The translations under genes and the position numbers were made by a program. The notes beneath the pieces are model-generated. The model made no database searches, was not told the origin of the DNA, and saw only the letters and a list, made by a program, of their open reading frames with translations. Source: Gemmata palustris (GTDB lineage Bacteria; Planctomycetota; Planctomycetia; Gemmatales; Gemmataceae). Taken from it: a DNA stretch of 64,000 bases. The first letter of the stretch is position 1. Each line of letters begins with the position of its first letter. The stretch spans positions 1,054,001 to 1,118,000 of the forward strand of contig NZ_JAGKQQ010000001.1 of the NCBI RefSeq assembly GCF_017939745.1. Direction: 5' to 3'. This document shows positions 41,901 to 49,024 of this stretch, in pieces.

Positions 41901-42178
41901 AGGAGACCGGTGATCTCGCGTTCGGCCGTGGTGACGCGGTGCAAACTGCGCGCGAGTACTCCATCGAGTTCGATCTCGCATTGCGGGCAGTCGCGGTCGC
42001 GCTCTTCGGTTTCAGCCCCGCACGCCGGGCAATAGCGGTAGGGTCGGTGCGTGCGACCAGCGGGCGGGTGTTCGTTGCCGAAGGCGGCCCTAAAGATGGC
42101 CGCGACCGCCACCCAAGCGAAGTGGCCGACAGTGGCAACAAAAACCAGACCGCAGATTAGCGCGCAGAGCCATTCCAT
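35999..42178 (-). CDS. Giant 2059-aa polytopic membrane protein
   Basis: I do not recognise a named family with certainty. It starts with one membrane helix (residues 5-30) and a zinc ribbon (YCPACGAETEERDRDCPQCE, residues about 48-68), then a coiled helical segment (EREITGLLDRAELDPDTAER) and a Pro/Ala/Glu-rich linker (PEPLAPALAARETNERIAP). From about residue 215 the protein is almost only hydrophobic helices to the end, by rough count more than 50. Repeats of alanine-rich helices suggest internal duplication. DUF2339 proteins (large polytopic proteins with an N-terminal soluble part) are the closest analogy. It faces the LRR gene convergently, and nothing in the context gives a function. A role in membrane or envelope structure is a guess only. 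Confidence 0.8.
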   Translation of the reverse strand: MEWLCALICGLVFVATVGHFAWVAVAAIFRAAFGNEHPPAGRTHRPYRYCPACGAETEERDRDCPQCEIELDGVLARSLHRVTTAEREITGLLDRAELDPDTAERVLNQLKARARTLQGLQVEKAKPLPRATPVTQPTAPADAVELISSPEQEAAPEVVPEPLAPALAARETNERIAPQPVPGPESTPAPQSPPAPPTPTKRRVSGFLEEHNILWGELVGGLLIVGCSIALVVTLRQAIEAIPYFRFVLSAAVTLALFGVGQYTLHRWKLTGTSRGMLVISMLLTPLTLLLLAPPFTEGTQGAPDVAVKIVALAAFVGVVRTGGRDLIGTEHLPGPVDRRWLLSLAVVGATGTQLLPAELASAWLPLACFVLACGATLGGLSWYHPAQRREPIADKSGTALLMFVGLAAFALVAVWGLFVVRDPAQLAARLAGLAVPLALAGVPVVEAGVLVLRRVTSAGLRTMGTAVALAGFATITTGLALAWPDPLALLLVSTATGLFLTRVAFRERLPWVHVGAVSLLAFAVVLGFHGIVGNWTAPTALNETLGSPASGAVLTGFALVLALLAEFLARRTSTQTLSYAIGALCAGALGLLVVNWHGTQFPATAACAHVAGAIGLLASNYRWKTRALAHGGLWLVLAATMWALWWQAPRQPDLWGFAIALEALGFTSVALALRGVHRGATALLRRAGRDVSFAACVLAVAIAATSLTHLSPWHTGTLFALAATSFALARLTGNAVLTWGGSSVALLGLLHLGVFTWDVKPETRAVEIAILSHATLAMLAAILCRRQARVFGDPLYWAARLSTVLGVPLLFFPAEGWALACAGFAVWLGALWLAFVLVWREKGAFSGFQAAITLGALLAAFGWIEQQDWWRTTKLVLYDPRALHTFGLALGALALVWAVARRTLRANARARELWCDDASSLDRLVLGTVVGAFLILNVVAVLPDVRAELTPIGWRASVIPAFVPVPEYAHAFGPSAWVLLGLLVSAVALSWRLSKLPYDTDVHAIGLVLLALAAPVVWAGGYAVDVASASALRWGTALVFVAGSALVALRVPARRGAEALGFVVRPDPWTKLWVLGLFAAAAGVVVVLSANVAELGLNRLVPSGPRAESVFARMGVMASNLVPLALVVTGLAATAGRERSSGYALSGGLVFVATLTAGYALSVVTAGKPLDGAEQMRLLLIVASSAAVWALLWLGCEKRVPGGVPLTLQVLIGGSALAFACLAPAAYSLAKPYDQLPAAFAPLEMFGWGALALVAGANCWHARRLAPNLEWLVLASAGAVAGVLVAVGARGWDEPGRWVSFHAMALVWVAVGFGFLAVLNRVRFGPWIVGSFASVLVLCALRAGWHDPWRPWFPAGLALATALFFGGIALRTRAEGFAIISGLTVNLAGIFAGIAWGPDSTSGFALTNAAGIAIAASCWTLVRIRQQRAPVGRTWLESLDVASILALILLALGLGPTFDDPRTDPRLLTWGALVAVAVACGVALWDRVAVFSRPGLFGVGVLAALLVIAEADPRTVWDVPATSLALAAYALGVACIALVHSRRPTPLLGMPERGDLWPWLIGGLAILAVFACALGLRTELTAPDLWDRLASPAGVALFALAFAVVARVYPEPVRDSLRTLSATLGVLSLATLAWAAPDPNDPFVWLHRNAWLFVALAAAAIGGSEGAPRFGADWRRSVRRVAGWTSIAALAVLCLNLFQQVPAFSPADRRTPLTRVESLSMLAGIAGLFVLALRFALKADRDPFRLRPARKTAYVYLAEVLIVLFFTQVKFNVPELFRGDVAKLWTFAVMGLAYAGIGLAELFERKKIDVLALPLRRTGVLLPLIPLIAFWAKPPVFVSEFARDTAPGLIPLLGYLEKLPQHFDAYAWLWFLAGGVYGLVALSKKSFGWALLAALATNAAMWALLVHHEVPFFVHPQAWVIPLALIILASEHINRNRLSADVSNAMRYAGVSMIYVASAADMFIAGVGASTWLPVVLAVFCVCGVLAGILLRVRAFIYLGVGFLLLDIFSMIWHAAVNLEQTWVWYASGIVLGVVVLALFAYLEKRRGHQPKEPAEGE

Positions 42179-42311
42179 ACGGACGCTCGCCGGAACCCGG
42201 TGCCGGGTTCGTACCGCAGACGGGAAGGTGGCTCCGTCGGGCGGCCACCGGTAGTTATCCTCATCGACGCCGGCAGAGCGGAATTATTCCCGGAAGTGTT
42301 GTGTGGCCCGC

Positions 42312-43238
42312 TCACACGTCGCAAAGAGTCACGGCCTGTTTCAATCCCGCGAGCGGGTCGCGCGTCGGGATGAACTCGTGTCCGATGTAGCCGGTGTAAC
42401 CCACATCGATCAGCTTCTTGATGACGGCCGGGTAGTTCACTTCCTGGAGGTCGTCGAGTTCCCCGCGCCCCGGTGCGCCGGCCGTGTGAACGTGGCCGAT
42501 CAGGTCTTTCGTTTGGTCGATGCGGCGGAGCAAATCGCCGTGCATCACTTGAACGTGATAAATGTCGAAGAGCAGCTTGATGCGCGGGCTGCCGACCTTT
42601 TTGAGCACGCGCGCCACGAAATCGAGGTCGTCGCCTTGGTACCCGGGGTGGCCCTTCATCGGGTCCGAGTCGTCGCGCGTGTTGAGGTGCTCGAGGCACA
42701 CCGTCACGCCCTTCTTCTCGGCGTGGAGCGCGAGCTTTTTCAGCCCCGTCACACAGTTCGCGAACGCATCGTCGGTGGAGATCGCGGCCGATTTCGGGTC
42801 GTCCGGGTTCGTCCACTTGTACCCCACGAACGCGATCACGTTCGGGTACTTAGCATCTGCGCACGCATCGATGGTCTTGCCCGTGCGCTCGATGATCTCG
42901 TCGTGGAACTTCTCGTTGTTGAACCCGCGCATGAACGGCGCGCCGGGCATCCCGTTGGGCGCGATCGCGCACACCAAGCCGTGCTTCTTGAGGGCGCCCC
43001 AATCTTCCGGCGCGATCAGTTCGACCGATTTGCAGCCCAGATCCTTCGTAACCGCGCACACCTTCTCGGTGTTCCACTTTTCGCCGCGCGCGTTGAAGCA
43101 CCAGAACGCGACCGACTGGTTCGTGCGGCCCTTGAGCTTGGGCTTCGATTCTTCGGCGTGAGTCATGGTGTGAACCGTTGAGGCGGTGAGCGCGGACGCA
43201 GCGACCGCGCCTTTGAGGATCTGTCGGCGACTGTGCAT
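42312..43238 (-). CDS. Tat-exported xylose-isomerase-like TIM barrel (hydroxypyruvate isomerase-like)
   Basis: A sugar-phosphate isomerase/epimerase TIM barrel. The N-terminus has a Tat signal (MHSRRQILKGAVAASALTAS). The barrel shows metal-ligand positions in VCLEHLNTR (Glu), LLFDIYHVQVM (Asp and His), GHVHTAGAPGR (His) and YIGHEFIPTRD (Glu). It is most like hydroxypyruvate isomerase (Hyi), which interconverts hydroxypyruvate and tartronate semialdehyde, but the export signal is typical of planctomycete paralogues of unknown substrate. ATG 43238 fixes the Tat signal. It lies downstream of nuoM beyond a large palindrome and may not share the nuo transcript. Confidence 0.82.
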   Translation of the reverse strand: MHSRRQILKGAVAASALTASTVHTMTHAEESKPKLKGRTNQSVAFWCFNARGEKWNTEKVCAVTKDLGCKSVELIAPEDWGALKKHGLVCAIAPNGMPGAPFMRGFNNEKFHDEIIERTGKTIDACADAKYPNVIAFVGYKWTNPDDPKSAAISTDDAFANCVTGLKKLALHAEKKGVTVCLEHLNTRDDSDPMKGHPGYQGDDLDFVARVLKKVGSPRIKLLFDIYHVQVMHGDLLRRIDQTKDLIGHVHTAGAPGRGELDDLQEVNYPAVIKKLIDVGYTGYIGHEFIPTRDPLAGLKQAVTLCDV

Positions 43239-43314
43239 GGTGTGACTCCCGTGGAGAAAAAGGAGCCACCGGAGTGTATCGCGCCGCAAAGTGCGTGTCA
43301 CGCGCGGTCGGGTG

Positions 43315-43432
43315 CAAGAGTTTTCACCGCAGAGGGCACGAGAGGGCGCGGAGAAAAGCAAAGACCGGAAGATCCATGCTCAACCCGGTCTTTCTCTGCG
43401 CCCTCTCGTGCCCTCTGCGGTGAAAACTCTTG
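43315..43432. repeat. 118-bp near-perfect palindrome
   Basis: The 42-bp arms at 43315-43356 and 43391-43432 match with one mismatch. Inside, AAAGACCGG and CCGGTCTTT pair again. The arms begin CAAGAGTTTTCACCGCAGAG. It lies between nuoM and the isomerase gene, and is a transcript-sized hairpin. Confidence 0.9.
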
Positions 43433-43448
43433 TCTGGATCTGAACGAC

Positions 43449-45326
43449 TCAGGGCTTCAGTGGGGCCAGGTTCTCGATCCAACCGGCCACACTCGGGTCC
43501 ATCCAGTTGAACAGCAGCAGGCCCGGTACGACACCCAGCCCGATCGCGAGCAGCGCGAAGGGGAGTAAACACACGGCCTCGCGCGGTGACAACTCGGGGA
43601 AGTTCTTCGTAGCGGCGTTCGTGCCGAGGTAGACCCGCTGCCACGTCCAGAGCAGGTACGCCGCGGTGAGAATCACGCTCGCCACGGCCGGGATCGCGAG
43701 TGCCGGGGAGAAGTTCCACGCGCCGATGAACACGCAGAACTCGCCGACGAACCCGCACAAACCCGGCAACCCCATCGAGGCGAAGAACAGAATCGCGCTC
43801 AGGCCCGCGTAGAGCGGCATCGGTTCCTTCAACCCGCCGAACCGGTTGAGGTCGCGGTGGTGGGCGCGGTCGTACACCACGCCGACAATGAAGAACAGCG
43901 CCGAGGCGGTGATCCCGTGCGCGACCATCTGGAACATCGCGCCGTCAACGCCCCACTGCCAGTATTGCGAGCGCGACGCGCTGCCCCAACTCGCCAGCCC
44001 GAGCACCACGAACCCCATGTGACTGACGGACGAGTACGCGAGCAACTTTTTGAAGTCGGTTTGCCCCATCGCGACGAGCGCGCCGTAAACGATGCCCACG
44101 ACCCCGACCAACCCCACCCACCACGCGAGTTCGGACGCCGCCCACGGGCACACCGGGAAGGCCACGCGGATCAGTCCGTAGCCCCCGAGTTTCAGCAATA
44201 CGCCCGCGAGGATCATGCTGACGGGCGTCGGGGCCTCGACGTGTGCGTCCGGCAGCCACGAGTGCAGCGGAACGATGGGTACTTTTACCGCGAAGCCGAG
44301 GAACAGCAGCGCGAACACGAAATACTGGAACTGCTTCGTGCATACCGGTTGAGCCTTCAAACGCGCGAGGGCCGCGTCGCGGTCCACACCCGGCGCGAAG
44401 AGCTTCACCTTGTTCGCATCGTCTCCCTTACTCGGCTCCTCTACTACGGCCGTTTTCACCGCGAGGCGGTCTTCCTGGCCGCTGAGAACGAGTGACGCGG
44501 CGCGGCCGACCTTCGACAGCGTAACGAAGTCGAAGGTGTGAACTTCGACCTGGTTCGCGGCATCTTCGGCAGTGAGGTGCGGATTCTTCTTCTGGAAATC
44601 GAACGCGCGCTGTTTCACTTCGGCCTGGTCCACGAAGTCGCGTGCGTTCACGGAATAGAGCGCGAGCATCGCGACCAGCAAACACACGCCGCCGAGCAGT
44701 GTGTAGATGACGAACTTGAGTGCGGCATATTTGCGGTTACCGCCGCCCCATAACCCGATGAGGACGTACATCGGGAGCAGCATCAGTTCATACGAGACGT
44801 AGAAGAGGAAGAAATCGAGCGCGAGGAACGCGCCGATCACGCCCGTTTCCAGAAGCAGTATCAGCGCGAGGTACCCGCGCACGGATTCCTGGATCTTCCA
44901 ACTCGCGACGATCGCGAGCAGCACCACGAGGGCGGTGAGCACCACGAGCGGCAAACTGATGCCGTCCACGCCGAGCGCGTACTGGATGTTAAAGAGCGAG
45001 ATCCAGGCCCGGCGCGCGACCCAATCGTTCGGGTCGAGTTTCTTCGGGATCGGTTGCGCCGCGCCGCTGGCGGCCTTGTCCGCGCGGTTGTCGAGCCGCG
45101 TGTGAACGGAGTGCCCCGGTTTGCCGTTCGCGTCAATGCGCCGGTCGAGAAGGTTGTAATACCCGACGACGACGCACAGCGCAATGGACAGCGTCCCGGC
45201 CGCGCCGAACGTGGCCCACCACCGCATCGCCTCCGTCCACTTCGACGGGAACGCGAGCAACCCGGCCGCACACACCGCCGGTAAGAACACGAGAATGGAT
45301 AGCCAGGTGAGGTCCGACTCGGGCAT
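43449..45326 (-). CDS. nuoM: NADH-quinone oxidoreductase subunit M
   Basis: A proton-pumping antiporter-like membrane subunit of Complex I. Key residues are present: Glu in YVSYELMLLPMYVLIGLWGG, Lys in FAVKVPIVPLHSWLPDAHVE, and His/Lys helices later (FKKLLAYSSVSHMGFVVLGL). Length is 625 residues, against about 510 in E. coli. The extra stretch is a charged loop at roughly residues 218-310 (VDQAEVKQRAFDFQKKNPH, KGDDANKVKLFAPGVDRDAA), which sits before the conserved TM block with the pump lysine. nuoN, expected next, does not follow; the neighbour is an isomerase gene. It is downstream of nuoL with a palindromic repeat in the gap. Confidence 0.95.
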   Translation of the reverse strand: MPESDLTWLSILVFLPAVCAAGLLAFPSKWTEAMRWWATFGAAGTLSIALCVVVGYYNLLDRRIDANGKPGHSVHTRLDNRADKAASGAAQPIPKKLDPNDWVARRAWISLFNIQYALGVDGISLPLVVLTALVVLLAIVASWKIQESVRGYLALILLLETGVIGAFLALDFFLFYVSYELMLLPMYVLIGLWGGGNRKYAALKFVIYTLLGGVCLLVAMLALYSVNARDFVDQAEVKQRAFDFQKKNPHLTAEDAANQVEVHTFDFVTLSKVGRAASLVLSGQEDRLAVKTAVVEEPSKGDDANKVKLFAPGVDRDAALARLKAQPVCTKQFQYFVFALLFLGFAVKVPIVPLHSWLPDAHVEAPTPVSMILAGVLLKLGGYGLIRVAFPVCPWAASELAWWVGLVGVVGIVYGALVAMGQTDFKKLLAYSSVSHMGFVVLGLASWGSASRSQYWQWGVDGAMFQMVAHGITASALFFIVGVVYDRAHHRDLNRFGGLKEPMPLYAGLSAILFFASMGLPGLCGFVGEFCVFIGAWNFSPALAIPAVASVILTAAYLLWTWQRVYLGTNAATKNFPELSPREAVCLLPFALLAIGLGVVPGLLLFNWMDPSVAGWIENLAPLKP

Positions 45327-45352
45327 TCCTTAGCCTTAATAGATGAGGCGGA

Positions 45353-45440
45353 GAAGAGTTTTTGACAGGACTAACAGGATCGAATACCGCGTTCTTTCTT
45401 GATCCCGTTTATCCGATTCTTCCGGTCAAAAATTCTTTTC
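45353..45440. repeat. Imperfect inverted repeat between nuoL and nuoM
   Basis: TTTTTGACAGGACTAACAGG (left side) and ATCCGATTCTTCCGGTCAAAAA (right side, paired in part) form an imperfect hairpin of about 88 bp. The pattern with TTGACAGGA and ...GGTCAAAAATTC is of the kind repeated in planctomycete intergenic regions. It could lower downstream expression. Confidence 0.6.
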
Positions 45441-45450
45441 GCCGTTTTCT

Positions 45451-47916
45451 TCATTTCGCCAGAACCGCGAGCATCCCCAACAACAGCGCAGCAGTCAAGG
45501 CCAGCGCGAGGACGTAAGACCGGATCAACCCGGTTTGCGCCCCGCGGAGCACCCGTCCCAGCGCCCCCGCGGACTGGCCGATTGCGTTCAAAATGCCGTC
45601 GAGCGTGAAGAAATCGAACCGTTTCGATTGCGGCTCCGGTTCGTCGCGGTGCGCCTGTTCCGTGGGACGCTTGTCCGCGGCGGCGGCGGCGTGTGCGAGT
45701 CGCAGCGTCGGGTTCACAATCGCCTCGTCGTAGGCCTCGTCGAAGTACCACTTCCGCAGGAGGAACCGGTACCACGCGGGTCCGCGTGCGTAGAGCGCTT
45801 CGGTTGAGGGGACTTTCTGGTAGAAGGCACTGAACGCGAGATACGCCCCCATCGTTGCCAGCCCCAGTGCGACCGCCCCGGCGTACAGGTGGACGTGGTG
45901 CTCCTGGACCTTCTCCGCGGCGAAGCCGATGCTCACGCTGATCGGCTCGACTTTGTGCAACACGTGGCCGAGGTAACTCGCTTCGACTTCCCACACCGGC
46001 CAGCCCCACGCGATTCCCACGCTAAACACCGCGAGGGCGACCAGCGGAACCGTCATCACCGCGGGCGATTCGTGTGCGTGCTCGTGAACGTGCCGGTCGC
46101 GTGGCGCGCCGGTGAACGCGAGGAACCAGAGCCGGAACATGTAGTACGCGGTCATCCCCGCGGTCAGCGCCGGGAGCACAAACAGGAGCGCGTGTTCCCG
46201 GTGTACGCTGACGTACCCCAGTGCGGCGGCGAGGATCATATCCTTGCTGTACCACCCGCTCAGAAGTGGCGCCCCGGAGATCGCCAGCACGCCGATCAGC
46301 ATCGTGAACGCGGTGACCGGCATCTTCGATTTCAGGCCGCCCATCTTCCTCAAATCTTGTTCGTGATGGCACCCGTGTATGACGCTGCCGGAGCACAGGA
46401 ACAGCAGCGCTTTGAAGAAGGCGTGCGTGGTGAGGTGCAGCAGACCCGCGACCCACCCGCCGACGCCGAGCGCGAGCATCATGAAACCGAGTTGACTGCA
46501 CGTGGAGTACGCGAGTACGCGCTTGATGTCCGTTTGCACCAGGGCGATTGTTGCGCTAATAAAGAGTGTGATCGCGCCGATGTACGCGATGGTGAGTAGC
46601 ACCTCGGGCGCGAACAGCGGGTGGCACCGGCCGACGAGGTACACCCCGGCCGCGACCATCGTAGCCGCGTGGATGAGCGCGCTCACGGGCGTCGGGCCTT
46701 CCATTGCGTCCGGGAGCCACGTTTGTAGTGGAATTTGTGCGCTCTTGCCCGCGCACCCCATGAAAATGCCGACCCCCATCACCACGAACAGCCAGTACGG
46801 GATCACGCCGTAGGTCGTGTACGTGGCGACCGGCGGTACGGGCGCTTTGCCCTCCTTGTGCCCGCCGGCCTGGATGCCGTCAAAGTGCCCCGGTTTCACG
46901 ATCGGGAACAGCGCGAGGTGCGAGCCGTCCCCCTGCTTGGGCAGTGTGTACTGCGGGACGCCGTAGCGGTCGCGCTCGTCCGAGGGGTTCACGCGGACGA
47001 ACTGATTGGCACTACTCAGGCGCGTGTGGCTGTCGCGCTCCGGGGACCGCACGCGGCGGTTCATTTCGTCGAAGTTCAGTGTGCCGAGGTACGTCCATGC
47101 GATCAATATTCCGACCAGGAACCCCGCGTCCCCGATGCGGTTCACGATGAACGCCTTGTTCGCCGCGCGCGCCGCGCTCGGGCGCTCGTAGTAGAAGCCG
47201 ATGAGGAAGAACGAGCACACGCCGACGAGTTCCCAGCTCACGAACACCTGAAACAGGTTGTCCGCGATCACCAGGTTCAGCATCGAGAAGCAGAACAGCG
47301 ACAGGTACAGGAAGAACCGCCCGAACCGCCCGCGCCGGTGAAAGTGCTCGGCGTGGGGAGCGAGAGCCACGGAATGGTCGTCCACCGTTTTCTGCGTCTC
47401 GTCCCTCATGTACCCGAGCGAGAAGACGAAGATCAGTGTCCCGATTACGGTGACCATTGCGAACACAACGGCCGTGAGCGCGTCGATTTTGTACCCGAGT
47501 TCCAGCGCCAGTGCGGGCTTCGGGGTGGGCAGCGTCCGGTCCGCGTCGTGCTGCTTTTCCCAAACGGGCGGGGAAGCCGAATCGAGCGGCCCCAGGCGAA
47601 TCCAGTCGACGCGCTCGCTCCACCGTGCGGACCGCTGTTCACCGACGGACGGGTCGGCCAGGAAGTTCGCCAGACCGGTGATACCGAGGGCCGCGGAACA
47701 GGCCATGAACGCGGTCGCGAAGTACGCACCGGTTTTCAGCGGGGTGTCGCCACCAAGCGCCCAATACAGTTTGCTCGCGAACCCGCCGTGTTCGCGGAAC
47801 GGCCGGCACAGTGCGCGCGCCCCGCCCGCGACGAGCAACAGTGCGAACGCCGCGAGCGGTAGCAGCGTGCTGACAACGTACAAGCGCCCGGGAACGGCTT
47901 GGAACCAGTCGAGCAT
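45451..47916 (-). CDS. nuoL: NADH-quinone oxidoreductase subunit L
   Basis: The largest antiporter-like Complex I subunit. Expected motifs are present: FVSWELVGVCSFFLIGFYYE with the pump Glu, NKAFIVNRIGDAGFLVGILI, FMGCAGKSAQIPLQTWLPDA with Lys, AMEGPTPVSALIHAATMVAA and HAFFKALLFLCSGSVIHG. Length is 821 residues, longer than about 613 in E. coli. Additional soluble loops include PLDSASPPVWEKQHDADRTL near residue 110 and VRSPERDSHTRLSSANQFVR near 305-325. ATG 47916 follows a short repeat region downstream of nuoK. The operon order is J-K-L-M. Confidence 0.95.
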   Translation of the reverse strand: MLDWFQAVPGRLYVVSTLLPLAAFALLLVAGGARALCRPFREHGGFASKLYWALGGDTPLKTGAYFATAFMACSAALGITGLANFLADPSVGEQRSARWSERVDWIRLGPLDSASPPVWEKQHDADRTLPTPKPALALELGYKIDALTAVVFAMVTVIGTLIFVFSLGYMRDETQKTVDDHSVALAPHAEHFHRRGRFGRFFLYLSLFCFSMLNLVIADNLFQVFVSWELVGVCSFFLIGFYYERPSAARAANKAFIVNRIGDAGFLVGILIAWTYLGTLNFDEMNRRVRSPERDSHTRLSSANQFVRVNPSDERDRYGVPQYTLPKQGDGSHLALFPIVKPGHFDGIQAGGHKEGKAPVPPVATYTTYGVIPYWLFVVMGVGIFMGCAGKSAQIPLQTWLPDAMEGPTPVSALIHAATMVAAGVYLVGRCHPLFAPEVLLTIAYIGAITLFISATIALVQTDIKRVLAYSTCSQLGFMMLALGVGGWVAGLLHLTTHAFFKALLFLCSGSVIHGCHHEQDLRKMGGLKSKMPVTAFTMLIGVLAISGAPLLSGWYSKDMILAAALGYVSVHREHALLFVLPALTAGMTAYYMFRLWFLAFTGAPRDRHVHEHAHESPAVMTVPLVALAVFSVGIAWGWPVWEVEASYLGHVLHKVEPISVSIGFAAEKVQEHHVHLYAGAVALGLATMGAYLAFSAFYQKVPSTEALYARGPAWYRFLLRKWYFDEAYDEAIVNPTLRLAHAAAAADKRPTEQAHRDEPEPQSKRFDFFTLDGILNAIGQSAGALGRVLRGAQTGLIRSYVLALALTAALLLGMLAVLAK

Positions 47917-47923
47917 CAGGTCA

Positions 47924-47949
47924 GTTCCGAGTTCCAGGTTCCGAGTTCC
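47924..47949. repeat. Short tandem repeat in the nuoK-nuoL gap
   Basis: The 12-mer GTTCCGAGTTCC appears at 47924-47935 and 47938-47949. It lies directly before the nuoL start on the minus strand. This is a low-copy tandem motif without obvious function. Confidence 0.5.
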
Positions 47950-48012
47950 GGTTGCAAGCTAAAACACCGCGCCGAAATCGCTTGTTTTTCGGCAGGGAAC
48001 CGGATTTCGGAA

Positions 48013-48327
48013 CTACCCTTTGAGGTCCTTCGCTTCGTCCACGTCCACGGTGGCGTGGTTGTTGTAAAAGTTCAGGATGATGGCCAGCGCGACGGCCGCT
48101 TCCGCGGCGGCCAGCACCACGACCATGAGTGCGAACACTTGCCCTTCGAGCCGGAACCCGGTGTTGAACCGCGCGAACGCGACTAGGTTCACGTTGGCCG
48201 CGTTCAGGATCAGTTCGACGCCCATGAGGATGCCGATCGCGTTCCGCTTGGACGCGACGCACACCGCGCCACACGCGAACAGGAACGCACCGAGGAGCAG
48301 GAACGGTGTCAGCCCGATTTCGTTCAT
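48013..48327 (-). CDS. nuoK: NADH-quinone oxidoreductase subunit K
   Basis: A small Complex I membrane subunit of 104 residues with three helices. The conserved glutamates are in ILMGVELILNAANVNLVAF and VVLAAAEAAVALAIIL. It starts at ATG 48327 with a four-base overlap with the nuoJ stop, showing translational coupling. Its C-terminus ends NFYNNHATVDVDEAKDLKG. Length and motifs are normal. Confidence 0.95.
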   Translation of the reverse strand: MNEIGLTPFLLLGAFLFACGAVCVASKRNAIGILMGVELILNAANVNLVAFARFNTGFRLEGQVFALMVVVLAAAEAAVALAIILNFYNNHATVDVDEAKDLKG

Positions 48328-48902
48328 GGTTTCACGCGCTTGCGCTTCGCGCGAGCAAGGTACGCGGCCCCGACCAGAACCACGAGCAGGTGGACCGACA
48401 CGATCTCGAACGGCAGCAGGTACGCGACGGGCGTGCGCGCCGGCGGGGTGCCGGCCGGAACCCCGCTAACTGGCCCCTTCGGGCTGGTCTCGGTCACACC
48501 CAGGAAGCTCAGACCGAGCGGCCCCGGCCCCGGGAGCGCATCGTCCTCGGGTGGGGGCGAGCCGATTTCGAGCGACACCACCGCGAGCAGCGCGAACAGG
48601 GCCGCGCCGAGCGCGCACCCGACGATCCACTCCACTCGCTTCGTGCGCAACTCGCGCAGCGGGCCGTGGGCCGTGAGCATGACGCCGAACACGACCAGAA
48701 CGAGCGTCCCGCCGACGTACACAATGAGCTGCGCCGCGCCCGCGAACTCGGCCCCGAGCAAGAAGTAGACGAGCGCGACGCCGGTGAGCGTGAAGAGGAG
48801 CCAGACCGCCATCCGCACCACGTTACGGGACGCGACCACCCCGACCGCAGAAACGCACGTTGCGGTGGCGACCAGAACGAACAAAATGAGCGGTAGCGAC
48901 AT
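48324..48902 (-). CDS. nuoJ: NADH-quinone oxidoreductase subunit J
   Basis: A Complex I membrane subunit, five helices in the family. Seen here: LPLILFVLVATATCVSAVGV, VRMAVWLLFTLTGVALVYFL, AAQLIVYVGGTLVLVVFGVM, and a last helix FEIVSVHLLVVLVGAAYLA. The conserved TM3 VYVGG motif is present. A loop with PPPEDDALPGPGPLG and a Pro-rich stretch is longer than in E. coli. ATG 48902 was chosen because the upstream frame contains no conserved residues. No nuoI or nuoH lies directly upstream; the next gene is an opposite-strand LRR gene, and nuoH is 2.9 kb away. Confidence 0.92.
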   Translation of the reverse strand: MSLPLILFVLVATATCVSAVGVVASRNVVRMAVWLLFTLTGVALVYFLLGAEFAGAAQLIVYVGGTLVLVVFGVMLTAHGPLRELRTKRVEWIVGCALGAALFALLAVVSLEIGSPPPEDDALPGPGPLGLSFLGVTETSPKGPVSGVPAGTPPARTPVAYLLPFEIVSVHLLVVLVGAAYLARAKRKRVKP

Positions 48903-49024
48903 CGGACGGGTCGTGTGGAGAGGGCCGGCACGTTGGGAAAAGAATAGGGATAAGTCGCCGCGTGTCCGCCCGCAAGAATATTCCCGCACGAACGCGCGTT
49001 CGCATCTTTAAGAGGTAGCCGACC

